64,000 nt of DNA from Demequina oxidasica (GTDB lineage: Bacteria; Actinomycetota; Actinomycetes; Actinomycetales; Demequinaceae): positions 1,444,288-1,508,287 of the forward strand of contig NZ_BBRE01000001.1 of NCBI RefSeq assembly GCF_000975115.1, written 5' to 3'. Numbering within the stretch: the stretch's first letter is position 1; each line of letters starts with the position of its first letter. Under the pieces are notes generated by a model that saw only the letters and a list, made by a program, of their open reading frames with translations, searched no databases and was not told the origin of the DNA. Below are positions 44,302 to 51,871 of the stretch, in pieces. Both the position numbers and the translations under genes were made by a program.

Positions 44302-44640
44302 TTATCGATTGAGGAACGCGTAGCGGTTGCCGGCTCGTCGAACGACTTCTGCATTCAGTTCAGGGAAGGCGCGACCCACGTCATCGCGTGCCGTGTGAGC
44401 GAGGAATCCCGCTCGTTCCACGGTGCTCGAAAATCCCTCGTTCGGCTCCGCAATGTGCAGCCTCTTGATAAAGGTGGCCACAGCGTTCGCTTGCTCAGCG
44501 AAGTCAGCCGACCGTGGACCAGCAATCGCCGCTAGTTGCGAATCGTTGTCGTTGACGACAACGGCGAGTACGGCGCGATCAAGATCCGGAAGCTCTTCAA
44601 TCGAAAACGGAAATCCATAGTGAGAAAGATCTATGGCCAT
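44302..44640 (-). CDS. Small protein of unknown function in the ESX operon
   Basis: This soluble protein of 112 residues has no signal or membrane segment and a mixed alpha/beta look (FPFSIEELPDLDRAVLAVVV, then a helical middle and ...AEVVRRAGNRYAFLNR). It lies between the toxin-like gene cluster and eccD-2. Candidate roles by position are immunity protein or substrate chaperone. Its ATG overlaps the stop of the small frame upstream by 10 bases. No family recognised. Confidence 0.7.
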   Translation of the reverse strand: MAIDLSHYGFPFSIEELPDLDRAVLAVVVNDNDSQLAAIAGPRSADFAEQANAVATFIKRLHIAEPNEGFSSTVERAGFLAHTARDDVGRAFPELNAEVVRRAGNRYAFLNR

Positions 44641-44768
44641 AAACGTTTCACCGTCCCAGTCACCGCGTCAACTGCAGAGATAAATGTGATGCGAGGATTT
44701 GTTTGCAATCTGGGAAACTCAATGGACTCCCAAATGTTGCCGGGTCGCATCGAGTCGCCGAGCACCAC
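44631..44768 (-). CDS. Possible small protein or shifted 3' end of the SseB-like gene
   Basis: From GTG at 44768, preceded by AAGGAG with 8-nt spacing, a 45-codon frame encodes VVLGDSMRPGNIWESIEFPR and ends with AVDAVTGTVKRLWP, overlapping the next start. The same frame is open without a start back to 44978 and reads like a real Pro/Ala/Asp-rich linker (GSERDKPLVVSRASPTHAPR). The region could therefore be a separate small gene, or the true C-terminal part of the SseB-like protein separated by a frameshift near 44941-44978. The overlapping-stop arrangement with the next gene favours real coding. Confidence 0.4.
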   Translation of the reverse strand: MVLGDSMRPGNIWESIEFPRLQTNPRITFISAVDAVTGTVKRLWP

Positions 44769-44938
44769 AGTAACGTCTCCTTGAGCAGACCCGTCTTGCC
44801 ACTTGCCAGAATCAATGGGGTCCGGAACTGCGTCGGCTGCTGAATGCGCCCGTGGAGCGTGGGTGGGCGAGGCCCTGGAGACGACGAGCGGTTTGTCGCG
44901 CTCGGAACCGCCTTGCTTTGCTGGGGACTCACGAGGGG

Positions 44939-45334
44939 CTAACCGTTTGGCTCGGTCGGTTCTCCCAGCGCCCTCAAGTCAGTGCGAATGCGATGCAGCA
45001 CTGAGGGGTCCAAAGCCACATTGCCAACGCTAGAGAACAGGAGGAGCCCGAATCCGTCAGGGGTATTAAGAATCAATGACGTAGCGGGGATGGTGATCGC
45101 GTTCGGCGTGCGGGAGCGCATCTGCTCAAAACCTTCGGCGGTAGTAAACGCCAGCACATTTGAGTGACCGTCACGATCCACGGTTACCGGTGTCACATTC
45201 CCGGAGTCATCGCCGACGTTCACATCGACAGGAACCACCACCACGGACCTCAGGAGCTGGTCGACCACCAACCCCTTGTCGCTGTTCGCCTTGATGAGCG
45301 ACTCGAGCTCAAGTGTTTCGTCGGGAAGATTCAA
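44939..45334 (-). CDS. SseB-like domain protein in the toxin cluster
   Basis: This 131-residue protein resembles the SseB N-terminal domain family: an N-terminal helix (LESLIKANSDKGLVVDQLLR), VVVVPVDVNV, an inner strand with NVLAFTTAEGFEQMRSRTPN, and GFGLLLFSSV. SseB-type domains often occur as antitoxin- or chaperone-like partners in secretion and polymorphic-toxin loci, so immunity is a reasonable guess. It starts with TTG inside the end of the previous gene, with GAAGGAG upstream. See also the open frame beyond its stop at 44631-44978. Confidence 0.75.
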   Translation of the reverse strand: MNLPDETLELESLIKANSDKGLVVDQLLRSVVVVPVDVNVGDDSGNVTPVTVDRDGHSNVLAFTTAEGFEQMRSRTPNAITIPATSLILNTPDGFGLLLFSSVGNVALDPSVLHRIRTDLRALGEPTEPNG

Positions 45335-45572
45335 AATCGCGCATCTCCTTCAATAGTTTGTCCACGTCATGGGGCTTTACGAACGAAGGTCGCCCCATCA
45401 GTTCGTCACCAAAAATGTAATACACACCACATTGGGGGCATCGACCGATTTCTAGGTAGGGAGACACGGCGCCGAGTAGGTCCACGAATCGCCATTCCCG
45501 CCGGCTCCAAAAGGGCCTCTGCTTTATGCAATGAGAGCAGGCTCGTGGCTGCCATTCCTGGTCCGTGCCCAT
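45309..45572 (-). CDS. Small zinc-ribbon-like protein after the toxin-like gene
   Basis: This 87-residue protein has two Cys pairs, CSHC (about 12-15) and CPQC (about 44-47), which would form a zinc ribbon. Between them lies an aromatic segment (FWSRREWRFVDLLGAV), and a Lys/Glu-rich helix is at the C-terminus. Its ATG overlaps the stop of the toxin-like gene by one base (TGATG), the typical spacing for a cognate immunity gene. No known family; function unproven. Confidence 0.7.
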   Translation of the reverse strand: MGTDQEWQPRACSHCIKQRPFWSRREWRFVDLLGAVSPYLEIGRCPQCGVYYIFGDELMGRPSFVKPHDVDKLLKEMRDFESSRRNT

Positions 45573-46951
45573 CAGAACATTCCCAACGGCAAACGCGATC
45601 CGTCTGGCATGAGTTCGAAGAGGACGGTGCCGTGTGGCATGGGGATTTTCCCGTGTGCCACCAGTTCGCGAATGCGGTTGACCTTGAAGAGCTCGTCCTC
45701 GGCAATCGCCGTATATCCGCCTTCGACAAAGTGTTCAAAGTCGCCGGAATCGACGCGCGTCGGCACCCTGAGGTCAATGCCGTCCGCAGGTACCTCAAGC
45801 CCAAAGATCTGCTGTCCGTTGCGCCACGCACCCTCGACGCTAGGGGCGCCTCCGGTGGCAACTACCGCGTCCTCAACTGAATGGATGAGATTGGCGTCGT
45901 CCACGGGCATCACAAAGGTAGCGGTCCCTTCCCGGCCAAATTGGGGGACGTCTGAGTCGCGAAACATCGTCATGATCTTCTCGTCGAAGAAGGCAACGAC
46001 AGTGTCAACGTCGCCTCGATACGATGGGATCGAACCAGGAACGTGAGCTCTGTCATGCGCCACGAGGTTGGCAAGGTTGTCGTCAATGGAAAGCGCAGGG
46101 GCATTCGGTGGCCTCACCGCAGGGGATGGTTCAGGAAAGGTTCGAGGTGCATCTTTGGCGCCATGAGTGAGCGAACGGACGGTGTCTGTTGCGCCGGTGA
46201 GGAGTTCGTCGAAGGCGCTTTTGAGGGAGCGGAAGAGTCGGGCCGCGTCGTCGAGTAGCGGCATCAGTTCGCCGATCGCTTTGAGAAGTTTGGTGACGAA
46301 CTTGCCGACCTTGGCGGTGAGGGACGCGACTCTAGAGGTGACTTGTGCGATGGCGGCTGGTGCACCAAAACCTAGGGTGATGGCGGCCGTGGCAGCTGCG
46401 GAGATGGCGGTGCCTATGGCTTGGGAGAGCGCGTCGCGGGTGATGTCGTGGACTGCTTGCACGATGGTGGAGGCGATCTGCATGCCGGTGCCCATGGCGC
46501 CGGACAGTCGCCCGGCCGCAGCGGCGTGGGCGGCGCACTCGGTTTGGAACTTGCGGTACGTGTCGACCATGAGCCCGTGCTGGCTATCGAGGTCGCCCAG
46601 CACTCGGGTGAGTTCATCGGAGGCGGCTTGCATCTGCGCGGCAATGTTCTCCCACGTGCCCGCGAAGCCCATGACCTCGCCCGCGTCACCGGTGAGGTCG
46701 TTAAACCACCCTTTGATGGGTTCCATGTGTTCAATCAGCCAGCCGATGCCCATGCCGATCACACTGCCCAGCGGGTCCACCACCATCGCCACACCATCGG
46801 CGGCAGCAGCAAAGGCCCCCATACCGCCTTCAACCCAGTCACCATTCTTGATGCCTGAGGAGATCATGTCGCAGTCCTCGAGCAGGAACGTGCCCGCGAG
46901 AGGAGTGGACATCTCTACGCGGCCTACCACTAGTGAATTCACGGCAGTCAC
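45572..46951 (-). CDS. Putative ESX-secreted polymorphic toxin
   Basis: This 459-residue protein has an N-terminal WXG-like helical region (about 40-200) with a short hydrophobic start, GWLIEHMEPIKGWFNDLTGD and GTWENIAAQMQAASDEL, which is typical of actinobacterial ESX-exported effectors. A hydrophobic Ala/Thr-rich stretch (about 170-225), a Pro-rich linker near 290 and a distinct C-terminal domain of about 150 residues follow (PSYRGDVDTVVAFFDEKIMT ... DFEHFVEGGYTAIAEDELFK). The C-terminal domain is the likely toxic or enzymatic part, but I do not recognise its family. GTG at 46951 is chosen; ATG at 46912 is possible. Small downstream genes may encode immunity. Confidence 0.75.
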   Translation of the reverse strand: MTAVNSLVVGRVEMSTPLAGTFLLEDCDMISSGIKNGDWVEGGMGAFAAAADGVAMVVDPLGSVIGMGIGWLIEHMEPIKGWFNDLTGDAGEVMGFAGTWENIAAQMQAASDELTRVLGDLDSQHGLMVDTYRKFQTECAAHAAAAGRLSGAMGTGMQIASTIVQAVHDITRDALSQAIGTAISAAATAAITLGFGAPAAIAQVTSRVASLTAKVGKFVTKLLKAIGELMPLLDDAARLFRSLKSAFDELLTGATDTVRSLTHGAKDAPRTFPEPSPAVRPPNAPALSIDDNLANLVAHDRAHVPGSIPSYRGDVDTVVAFFDEKIMTMFRDSDVPQFGREGTATFVMPVDDANLIHSVEDAVVATGGAPSVEGAWRNGQQIFGLEVPADGIDLRVPTRVDSGDFEHFVEGGYTAIAEDELFKVNRIRELVAHGKIPMPHGTVLFELMPDGSRLPLGMF

Positions 46952-46958
46952 TTCAGAC

Positions 46959-47288
46959 CTATCTTCCGCCAGCGTCGAGGCGGCGGCCGATGCTGGCCAC
47001 GTGGTCTTCCACGTCGGATTCGTAGCGGTCGAAGTCCGCGACGGCCCCTTTGAGTTCCTTGGCGCTGCGCTCGATTGCTTCTTCTACCGACTCAATGGAG
47101 GACACCGCCACACTGGTGACCGCTACTGCTGGTGCGACGAGAAAAGAGCACATCAGCCCAAACGCACCGCCGCCCAGGTTCATGGAACGGGCAGCCGACG
47201 TCGCCAGTCCCACGCTGGTCACGACCTGGTTCACTTTGGAAATGTGACGCGCCATGACCTCTGCGTCAATGGCAATCCTGTCCGTCAT
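46959..47288 (-). CDS. EspC-like small helical ESX protein
   Basis: This 109-residue all-helical protein (IDAEVMARHISKVNQVVTSV ... DFDRYESDVEDHVASIGRRL) has a Gly/Ala hydrophobic middle, like EspC/WXG-related proteins that pair with larger ESX substrates. It lies directly upstream of the toxin-like gene with a 7-bp gap, so it may be its partner for export. No WxG turn is present. Confidence 0.7.
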   Translation of the reverse strand: MTDRIAIDAEVMARHISKVNQVVTSVGLATSAARSMNLGGGAFGLMCSFLVAPAVAVTSVAVSSIESVEEAIERSAKELKGAVADFDRYESDVEDHVASIGRRLDAGGR

Positions 47289-47307
47289 CAGTGCACCCAG
47301 TCCCGGC

Positions 47308-47709
47308 CTAGTACGTGATGCCGGGTTCGGCGGGCGGGACCTCGCGAGCGGCGGCCTCCTCGCGTAGGCGTGCCGTCACGCCCGAGTCCTCACCAAAGGC
47401 TTCGGCAGTGAGTTGAACGGCCTGCTCGCCCACGGCTCGGTGTGCGTCGTTCACGACCTTCTTGATTAAGACAGCCAGGTCATCCTCGTGCAGGGCGCCA
47501 GCCTCCGACGTGAGCTTCAGCTCTGTCAGCAGACCGTTTGCCGACACTGCGGCGGTGACTTCGCGGTGCGGCGAGGTTGCCCGACCCAAGATGGTCTTCA
47601 TGTCCGCTTCCAACGCGCGGGCCTTGTCGGCCTGGGCCTGCGCCTGACGAATCTGCTCCTCGACGTGCGCGATCGCCGCATCTGAATCCGCCCACGGCTG
47701 CTCAGTCAT
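47308..47709 (-). CDS. YbaB/EbfC-family protein of the ESX locus
   Basis: This 133-residue protein has a long N-terminal coiled-coil helix (HVEEQIRQAQAQADKARALE), a two-strand segment (REVTAAVSANGLLTELKLTS) and a second helix (VLIKKVVNDAHRAVGEQAVQ), the YbaB fold. YbaB-like proteins recur in actinobacterial ESX loci, where they may act as partners of substrates rather than as nucleoid proteins. It overlaps the Gly-rich gene by four bases. Confidence 0.8.
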   Translation of the reverse strand: MTEQPWADSDAAIAHVEEQIRQAQAQADKARALEADMKTILGRATSPHREVTAAVSANGLLTELKLTSEAGALHEDDLAVLIKKVVNDAHRAVGEQAVQLTAEAFGEDSGVTARLREEAAAREVPPAEPGITY

Positions 47710-49169
47710 GGCGTCGCGTCGGTGTCGCGGGTGTCTGCCAGCGAGTCGCGCCCACCTGCCCCTGCGGCCTTGGACCGAGGCACAAAGTCCTCGTCGTCCT
47801 CGAGTTTGGGTGCCATGGGTCCGCCGAGGCCGGGACGCTTGTCCTTCTGTTGGCCGCCGGCGCCACCTTGTCCACCCATTCCCATCATGCCGCCACTGCG
47901 CGCACCTCCAGCGCCCGCACCGCCACCTGCACCCGAGCCGCCGCTTGCGCCGCCCGCTCCGGCCCCGGTCTGGCCACCACTACCGAGGAGGCCGCCGGCA
48001 CCGCGTGCACCGGCACCCGAGCCCGCTGCGCCGCCAGCGCCGCCCAAGCCGCCACCGCCTATACCCCCGGAACCACCAAGGCCACCGGGCATCCCAGCCC
48101 CGCCTGCGCCACCGGGCATACCGCCAGGACCCATGCCGGTTCCATACCGTAGAGCTGCGGCACCTGCAGCCGCGCCGCCGCCGAGGGCCCCCGCGGCCAG
48201 ACCCTGGCTAGGGCCGTTGCCACCCACACCAAAACTGCCATTCGCCCCGGGCCCAAAACTGCTTCCGGAGCCGCCACCGGAGCCGCCGGGAATGACCCCC
48301 TGACTGTTGCTGTCTACCGCGAAGGAGGAGTCAGGAACAGAGCCGTAATCGGGATCCCCGGACGAACCCTCACCGCCCGACGGCGCCCAACCACCCGAGC
48401 CGCCCAGCCCGGCACCAGTGCCGGAGCCAGAGGCGTTCGAGCCCGCACCAGCTAGACCTGCACCCGCGCTACTCCCGGCTCCGCTGCCGGTTGAGCCGCC
48501 GTAGCTGCCGGTTGAGCCGCCGTAGCTGCCGGTTGAGCCGCCGTAGCTGCCGGTTGAGCCGCCGTAGCCCCCACCAGATCCACTAGGTCCGCCGCCAAAG
48601 GTGTATCCCTTGGATGAGTTCCCGTTGTTTGCCGGGGCCTGATCACGATCGTCTTCTTGAATCTTCTCGGACTTTAGTTCAGCGGAACTCGTCTGGAGTT
48701 CCTCCTGAAGTTGGTTGTATGCCTCTTCGGCCTTCTTCTTCCGCTGCTCCTCCAGGAAGTTCCCGTAGACGCTCTCCGCGTAAGCAGGACTCAGGGAACG
48801 CCCCATGTCTGAGAAATAGATAGTGCCGTCAGGTGGCGTGCTGGCGGCGGCATGCCGGACCCACTGAGGGACGGTGGCTTCGGGCAATTGCGCCACGCGG
48901 TCGCGTGCTCGGTCGAGCGCGGCATTGGCGCTGTCTACGGCAGGCTTCTTGGCGACGACCTCGTCTTCAAGTTCGCGGAAATCCTTTGACAATTGAGCAT
49001 ACTTTTCGCGGATTGCGTCGCCAGTGGCGCCTTCGATGCCCTCGAGGCTCGCCAGCGCATTCAGGGTGCTGGCGAGCGCGTCGAACGCCTCGCGCGCACT
49101 GGTGAGGCCAGTGGTCTCCCAATGTCCTGCCCCAAGAATGCTGTTGAGTACCTTCTCGTGATCCATCAT
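47706..49169 (-). CDS. Gly-rich repeat protein, probable ESX substrate
   Basis: This 487-residue protein has a helical N-terminal region of about 180 residues (GHWETTGLTSAREAFDALAS ... DRARDRVAQLP, then YFSDMGRSLSPAYAES). A region of about 260 residues rich in Gly, Ser and Ala follows, including four perfect copies of a 7-residue unit (YGGSTGS-type), and a short acidic C-terminus. Such an N-terminal helical domain followed by disorder recalls EspB/PPE-type ESX substrates. Start: ATG at 49169 overlaps the mycosin stop (ATGA); ATG at 49166 is possible. Function unknown. Confidence 0.78.
   Translation of the reverse strand: MMDHEKVLNSILGAGHWETTGLTSAREAFDALASTLNALASLEGIEGATGDAIREKYAQLSKDFRELEDEVVAKKPAVDSANAALDRARDRVAQLPEATVPQWVRHAAASTPPDGTIYFSDMGRSLSPAYAESVYGNFLEEQRKKKAEEAYNQLQEELQTSSAELKSEKIQEDDRDQAPANNGNSSKGYTFGGGPSGSGGGYGGSTGSYGGSTGSYGGSTGSYGGSTGSGAGSSAGAGLAGAGSNASGSGTGAGLGGSGGWAPSGGEGSSGDPDYGSVPDSSFAVDSNSQGVIPGGSGGGSGSSFGPGANGSFGVGGNGPSQGLAAGALGGGAAAGAAALRYGTGMGPGGMPGGAGGAGMPGGLGGSGGIGGGGLGGAGGAAGSGAGARGAGGLLGSGGQTGAGAGGASGGSGAGGGAGAGGARSGGMMGMGGQGGAGGQQKDKRPGLGGPMAPKLEDDEDFVPRSKAAGAGGRDSLADTRDTDATP
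48484..48567. repeat. Four perfect 21-bp tandem repeats inside the Gly-rich gene
   Basis: Four identical in-frame copies at 48484-48504, 48505-48525, 48526-48546 and 48547-48567 encode the Tyr-Gly-Gly-Ser-Thr-Gly-Ser unit. Identity at DNA level implies recent expansion, and copy number may vary between strains. Confidence 0.92.
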
Positions 49170-50494
49170 GAAGACTCTTTCTGTGAGCGTCTGACGACGA
49201 CTACTGTCACGACAATTCCTGCGATGACGACGAGTGCGACGATGGCGATCACCAAGGGCCATGGCCACGCCGTGGAAGTGGCGTCGTCCGTCGGGGTGGG
49301 TGTGGCGCTTGGAGAAGCACTCGGGGTCGGATCTGGGGTGGACACCGCCGACGCGCTCGCACTGGGACTGGGCGTCGATGCAGGCGTGAGCTCCAGTTGC
49401 GCCGGCGTAGGTTCGCCATCCTCGGTAATGAAGGGGTTGGTGTCTGGGTACTGAAGAGGGTCGTCCGACAGGAGGCTGATCGTGTCGACGCTCCCATAGC
49501 CGTTCACAAAGGTTGGGTCGTAATACGGTTCATGCGGTGATTCGACGTCGGTGTTGTGGATCAGTAGCTGAAGGATCTGATTGTTGGTGGCGGCAGGGGT
49601 TTTTTGCATCGCAAGCGCGAGATTGCCCACCGTAATTGGAGTGGCGTAGGACGTTCCGCTGCCAATGCGCTGGCGATCCCAGGCGCCGTCATCGCCCTGC
49701 AATGCCACATCCACGCCGGGGGCGACCACGTCAATAAACTGGGTCATATTGGGTTGCCCGTCGCTATCGAGGGCTGGCTTGCCGCCCGGGCCAAAGGCCC
49801 CCACGCCAAGCACTCCGTTGAAGAAGTTGAAAGTCTCGTTGATACCAAGATCGTCCGTGTCGTTGGAGGTGGAGACTGCCACGACGACGCCGCGACTTAT
49901 CGCGTACGTCAGGGCATCGGTAAGAGCCTGTGAACCCCCGATGGCGAACGACATTGAGATGATCCGTGCACCATTGTCGACCGCGTCCACAATGCCGGCG
50001 GCCACAGCATCGGCGATGTAATAGTTGTTGGCGCCGTCCGAGTCGTAGCATGGGTCCTCGATGTCGACACCAAAGCCATAAAATAAGACGGAGGCGCCCG
50101 GGGCAACACCGGTGAGGCCGTCTTGCCCGGGATACCCTTTGCCGTCGCCCAATATTTTTAGCGCGATGTTGGTTCCGTGTGAAGCGACATGGAGGTCGTC
50201 AGTATTGACTTTCTGCAGGTCACCAGATTCGTCCCGGCATAGTGAATCCGGCATAACGGTGAGGTCTGCGCCCTGAAGAGCGGGCACCGCCGTATTGATC
50301 CCGGCGTCGATGATAGCAACGGTCACCCCGGTGCCATCGATGCCCTGGTCGTGGTAGTCGTCAATCTTGTAGAGATCGATGTAATACTCACCAGCGTCCA
50401 CGATGGATGCGGACGCGGGGAGTCCAACCCCCACAGTGACGGCGAATGTGAGAACGGAGACCAGCGCAACACGAGGCGAAAAACGGTGTGGCAC
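49166..50494 (-). CDS. mycP: Mycosin (subtilisin-family S8 protease), stand-alone
   Basis: This 442-residue membrane-anchored protease has a signal peptide (VALVSVLTFAVTVGVGLPAS), an N-terminal extension starting near YYIDLYKIDDY, and the catalytic triad Asp63 (AIIDAGI), His106 (SHGTNIA) and Ser282 (GSGTSYATP) with oxyanion Asn211 (STSND). A Ser/Pro/Thr linker and a C-terminal helix (WPLVIAIVALVVIAGIVVTV) follow. Mycosins are ESX core proteins and can process substrates. GTG at 50494 is chosen because it sits 4 bp after the previous stop and gives a clean signal peptide. A second mycosin is fused to EccB at 53213-55912. Confidence 0.93.
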   Translation of the reverse strand: MPHRFSPRVALVSVLTFAVTVGVGLPASASIVDAGEYYIDLYKIDDYHDQGIDGTGVTVAIIDAGINTAVPALQGADLTVMPDSLCRDESGDLQKVNTDDLHVASHGTNIALKILGDGKGYPGQDGLTGVAPGASVLFYGFGVDIEDPCYDSDGANNYYIADAVAAGIVDAVDNGARIISMSFAIGGSQALTDALTYAISRGVVVAVSTSNDTDDLGINETFNFFNGVLGVGAFGPGGKPALDSDGQPNMTQFIDVVAPGVDVALQGDDGAWDRQRIGSGTSYATPITVGNLALAMQKTPAATNNQILQLLIHNTDVESPHEPYYDPTFVNGYGSVDTISLLSDDPLQYPDTNPFITEDGEPTPAQLELTPASTPSPSASASAVSTPDPTPSASPSATPTPTDDATSTAWPWPLVIAIVALVVIAGIVVTVVVVRRSQKESS

Positions 50495-50498
50495 GGAC

Positions 50499-50906
50499 CT
50501 ACTCAGCTCGCTTTGTAGTGGATGAGGGAGTAGGAGTGGGCGTGGGTGTGGGCGCTGGGTCATCGTTGACGATGGTGGTCAGCAGACCTTCCGTTTGCTC
50601 GGCCTGGTCGTGGAGTTTGTCCGTCTCGATGCTTGCGTCAGCGTCGACCTCGGACAACTGAGTAAGAGCGGCTTTTATGTCATCGGCGAAGTCGACGAGT
50701 TGTTCACGCAGGACTTGGGCGCGCTGGCCAATCTTCTTGGCCTCCCTATCGAGCTCGTCGTCAAAGACATTGGTGGCGGTCCATACCTGTGGCCCTCGGC
50801 GCTTGGCCACGCTGGACTCGTCCGGGTAGACCTGTTCCTGAGCCTTCTTGATCTGTTCAAGAACAAAGGCGCTGTCAATTGAAATGCCAAGGCCTGAAGT
50901 AATCAC
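50499..50906 (-). CDS. Helical ESX-associated protein with Pro/Thr tail
   Basis: This 135-residue helical protein (DDELDREAKKIGQRAQVLRE, then VDFADDIKAALTQLSEVDAD) has a C-terminal Pro-Thr repeat tail (PAPTPTPTPTPSS). It lies between the WXG100 pair and the mycosin gene. Coiled-coil helices and location suggest an ESX substrate or secretion partner. No family name can be assigned with confidence. Confidence 0.7.
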   Translation of the reverse strand: MITSGLGISIDSAFVLEQIKKAQEQVYPDESSVAKRRGPQVWTATNVFDDELDREAKKIGQRAQVLREQLVDFADDIKAALTQLSEVDADASIETDKLHDQAEQTEGLLTTIVNDDPAPTPTPTPTPSSTTKRAE

Positions 50907-50942
50907 GGGATTGTCCTTTGCGTGGAAAAGAGACGAGCACGT

Positions 50943-50977
50943 GGTGAACCCCGCGACGACGTGCCCCGGGGTTCACC
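50943..50977. terminator. Hairpin after the esx pair (putative attenuator)
   Basis: GGTGAACCCC (50943-50952) and GGGGTTCACC (50968-50977) form a perfect 10-bp stem around a 15-nt loop. It sits between the WXG100 genes and the rest of the operon, so read-through could make Esx proteins more abundant than downstream gene products. Confidence 0.65.
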
Positions 50978-50993
50978 TACGGGTGAGCGCGAA

Positions 50994-51287
50994 CTAGATG
51001 CTGAAGCGCTGAGCTGCTTTGTTGTCGGTGTTGGTGTAGCCAGAGGAGATCTCCTGGGTCGAGCGTGCGATCTGCTCGAGGAGCTGCTGGAGTTCACCAA
51101 TCGAGGCGTCCCACTTGCGCTGGGCTGCGTCGTAGGAGGTCTGTGCCTCACCACCCCACTGGCCGCGCAGGGTGGACACCTTGTTTTCGAGTTCGTTCAG
51201 TTCGTTGCGGATGCCGGTCGCGCCGCCACGGATTTGCTCCGACAGTGCGGTGACCTGCTCGGGGCGAACACTCATTGATTCCATCAT
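50994..51287 (-). CDS. WXG100 family secreted protein, EsxB-like
   Basis: This 97-residue two-helix protein has the W-x-G turn (RGQWGGEAQ, about 43-47) and a C-terminal YTNTD segment fitting the Y-x-x-x-D/E export signal used by CFP-10-type partners. Tail residues are flexible. It is likely the partner and EccC-binding member of a heterodimer with the protein encoded just upstream. ATG at 51287, with a nearby ATG codon as an alternative. Confidence 0.93.
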   Translation of the reverse strand: MMESMSVRPEQVTALSEQIRGGATGIRNELNELENKVSTLRGQWGGEAQTSYDAAQRKWDASIGELQQLLEQIARSTQEISSGYTNTDNKAAQRFSI

Positions 51288-51303
51288 TAGATAACCCCTG
51301 TCC

Positions 51304-51615
51304 TTAGTTCATCATCGAGCCGAGGCCCGAGATTGCCTGCTGGTGGGACTGCTCCGAGGCAGCCTGGTCCTTCTCCGTGCCACGCAGGGCGTCTTCGAGG
51401 GTGATCAACACGTCGTTGAGCTTCCTTGACTCTTCGTCCCAACGGTTCATTAGCTGAGTGAACGAGTTGGCAGCACCACCGGTCCAGAACGAGCGCAACT
51501 GCTCAATCTCGCCACGGACGGTCTTGATCTGCTTCTCAATATTCGCCTTCGTTGTACCGACCGCTTCCGCACCCTTGCGGAGTGCGCCCTCTTCTGCGGA
51601 AATGACATCAGCCAT
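51304..51615 (-). CDS. WXG100 family secreted protein, EsxA-like
   Basis: This 103-residue two-helix hairpin protein has the W-x-G turn (RSFWTGGA, about 43-46) and an amphipathic second helix (NRWDEESRKLNDVLITLEDA). It is the first gene of the leftward ESX operon, with GGGGAGG about 6 nt upstream of the ATG. No Y-x-x-x-D/E signal is seen, consistent with an EsxA-type partner. It forms the canonical esx pair with the next gene. Confidence 0.93.
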   Translation of the reverse strand: MADVISAEEGALRKGAEAVGTTKANIEKQIKTVRGEIEQLRSFWTGGAANSFTQLMNRWDEESRKLNDVLITLEDALRGTEKDQAASEQSHQQAISGLGSMMN

Positions 51616-51685
51616 CTCGCACCTCCCCTAACTTGTTGTGAAACACGCGTGTGTTGGACACTAGCCGCACGACACGACCACCCGC

Positions 51686-51715
51686 AGAATACCGACGAAG
51701 CGGACACAAGGGCAA
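51686..51715 (-). promoter_or_regulatory. Putative promoter of the leftward ESX operon
   Basis: On the minus strand, TTGCCC (51710-51715) and TATTCT (51686-51691) are separated by 18 nt, suiting a sigma-70-type promoter about 70 bp before the esxA-like start. Confidence is limited because consensus fit is moderate. Confidence 0.45.
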
Positions 51716-51780
51716 CATGAGACCCAATTAATCTTTGTAGAATTCGTCACACAGGTATGCGTAGTGACCCCCACGGGCCA

Positions 51781-51808
51781 TTGTCGAGCGCGGATACGGC
51801 AATAGACT
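51781..51808 (+). promoter_or_regulatory. Putative promoter of the eccD-eccB/mycP operon
   Basis: TTGTCG (51781-51786), 16 nt, TAGACT (51803-51808) fits a sigma-70-type promoter with a leader of about 57 nt before the GTG start. Confidence 0.5.
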
Positions 51809-51871
51809 GTGTCGAGTCAGTTTTCATGCTTGGCCCGAGGTCATCGATGCCGTCCCAGGGAGGAAGTCCAC

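Noticed and set aside
44660-44932. Minus-strand 90-codon frame starting with GTG
   Set aside because: The other minus-strand frame over this stretch has better coding character and a stop overlapping the next gene.
47722-48303. Plus-strand 193-codon Pro-rich frame opposite the Gly-rich gene
   Set aside because: It is the low-complexity complement of the Gly codons and has no ribosome site or sensible protein character.
48484-48567. 21-bp repeats considered as CRISPR or regulatory iterons
   Set aside because: They are in-frame, contiguous and encode a Gly/Ser repeat within a coding sequence.
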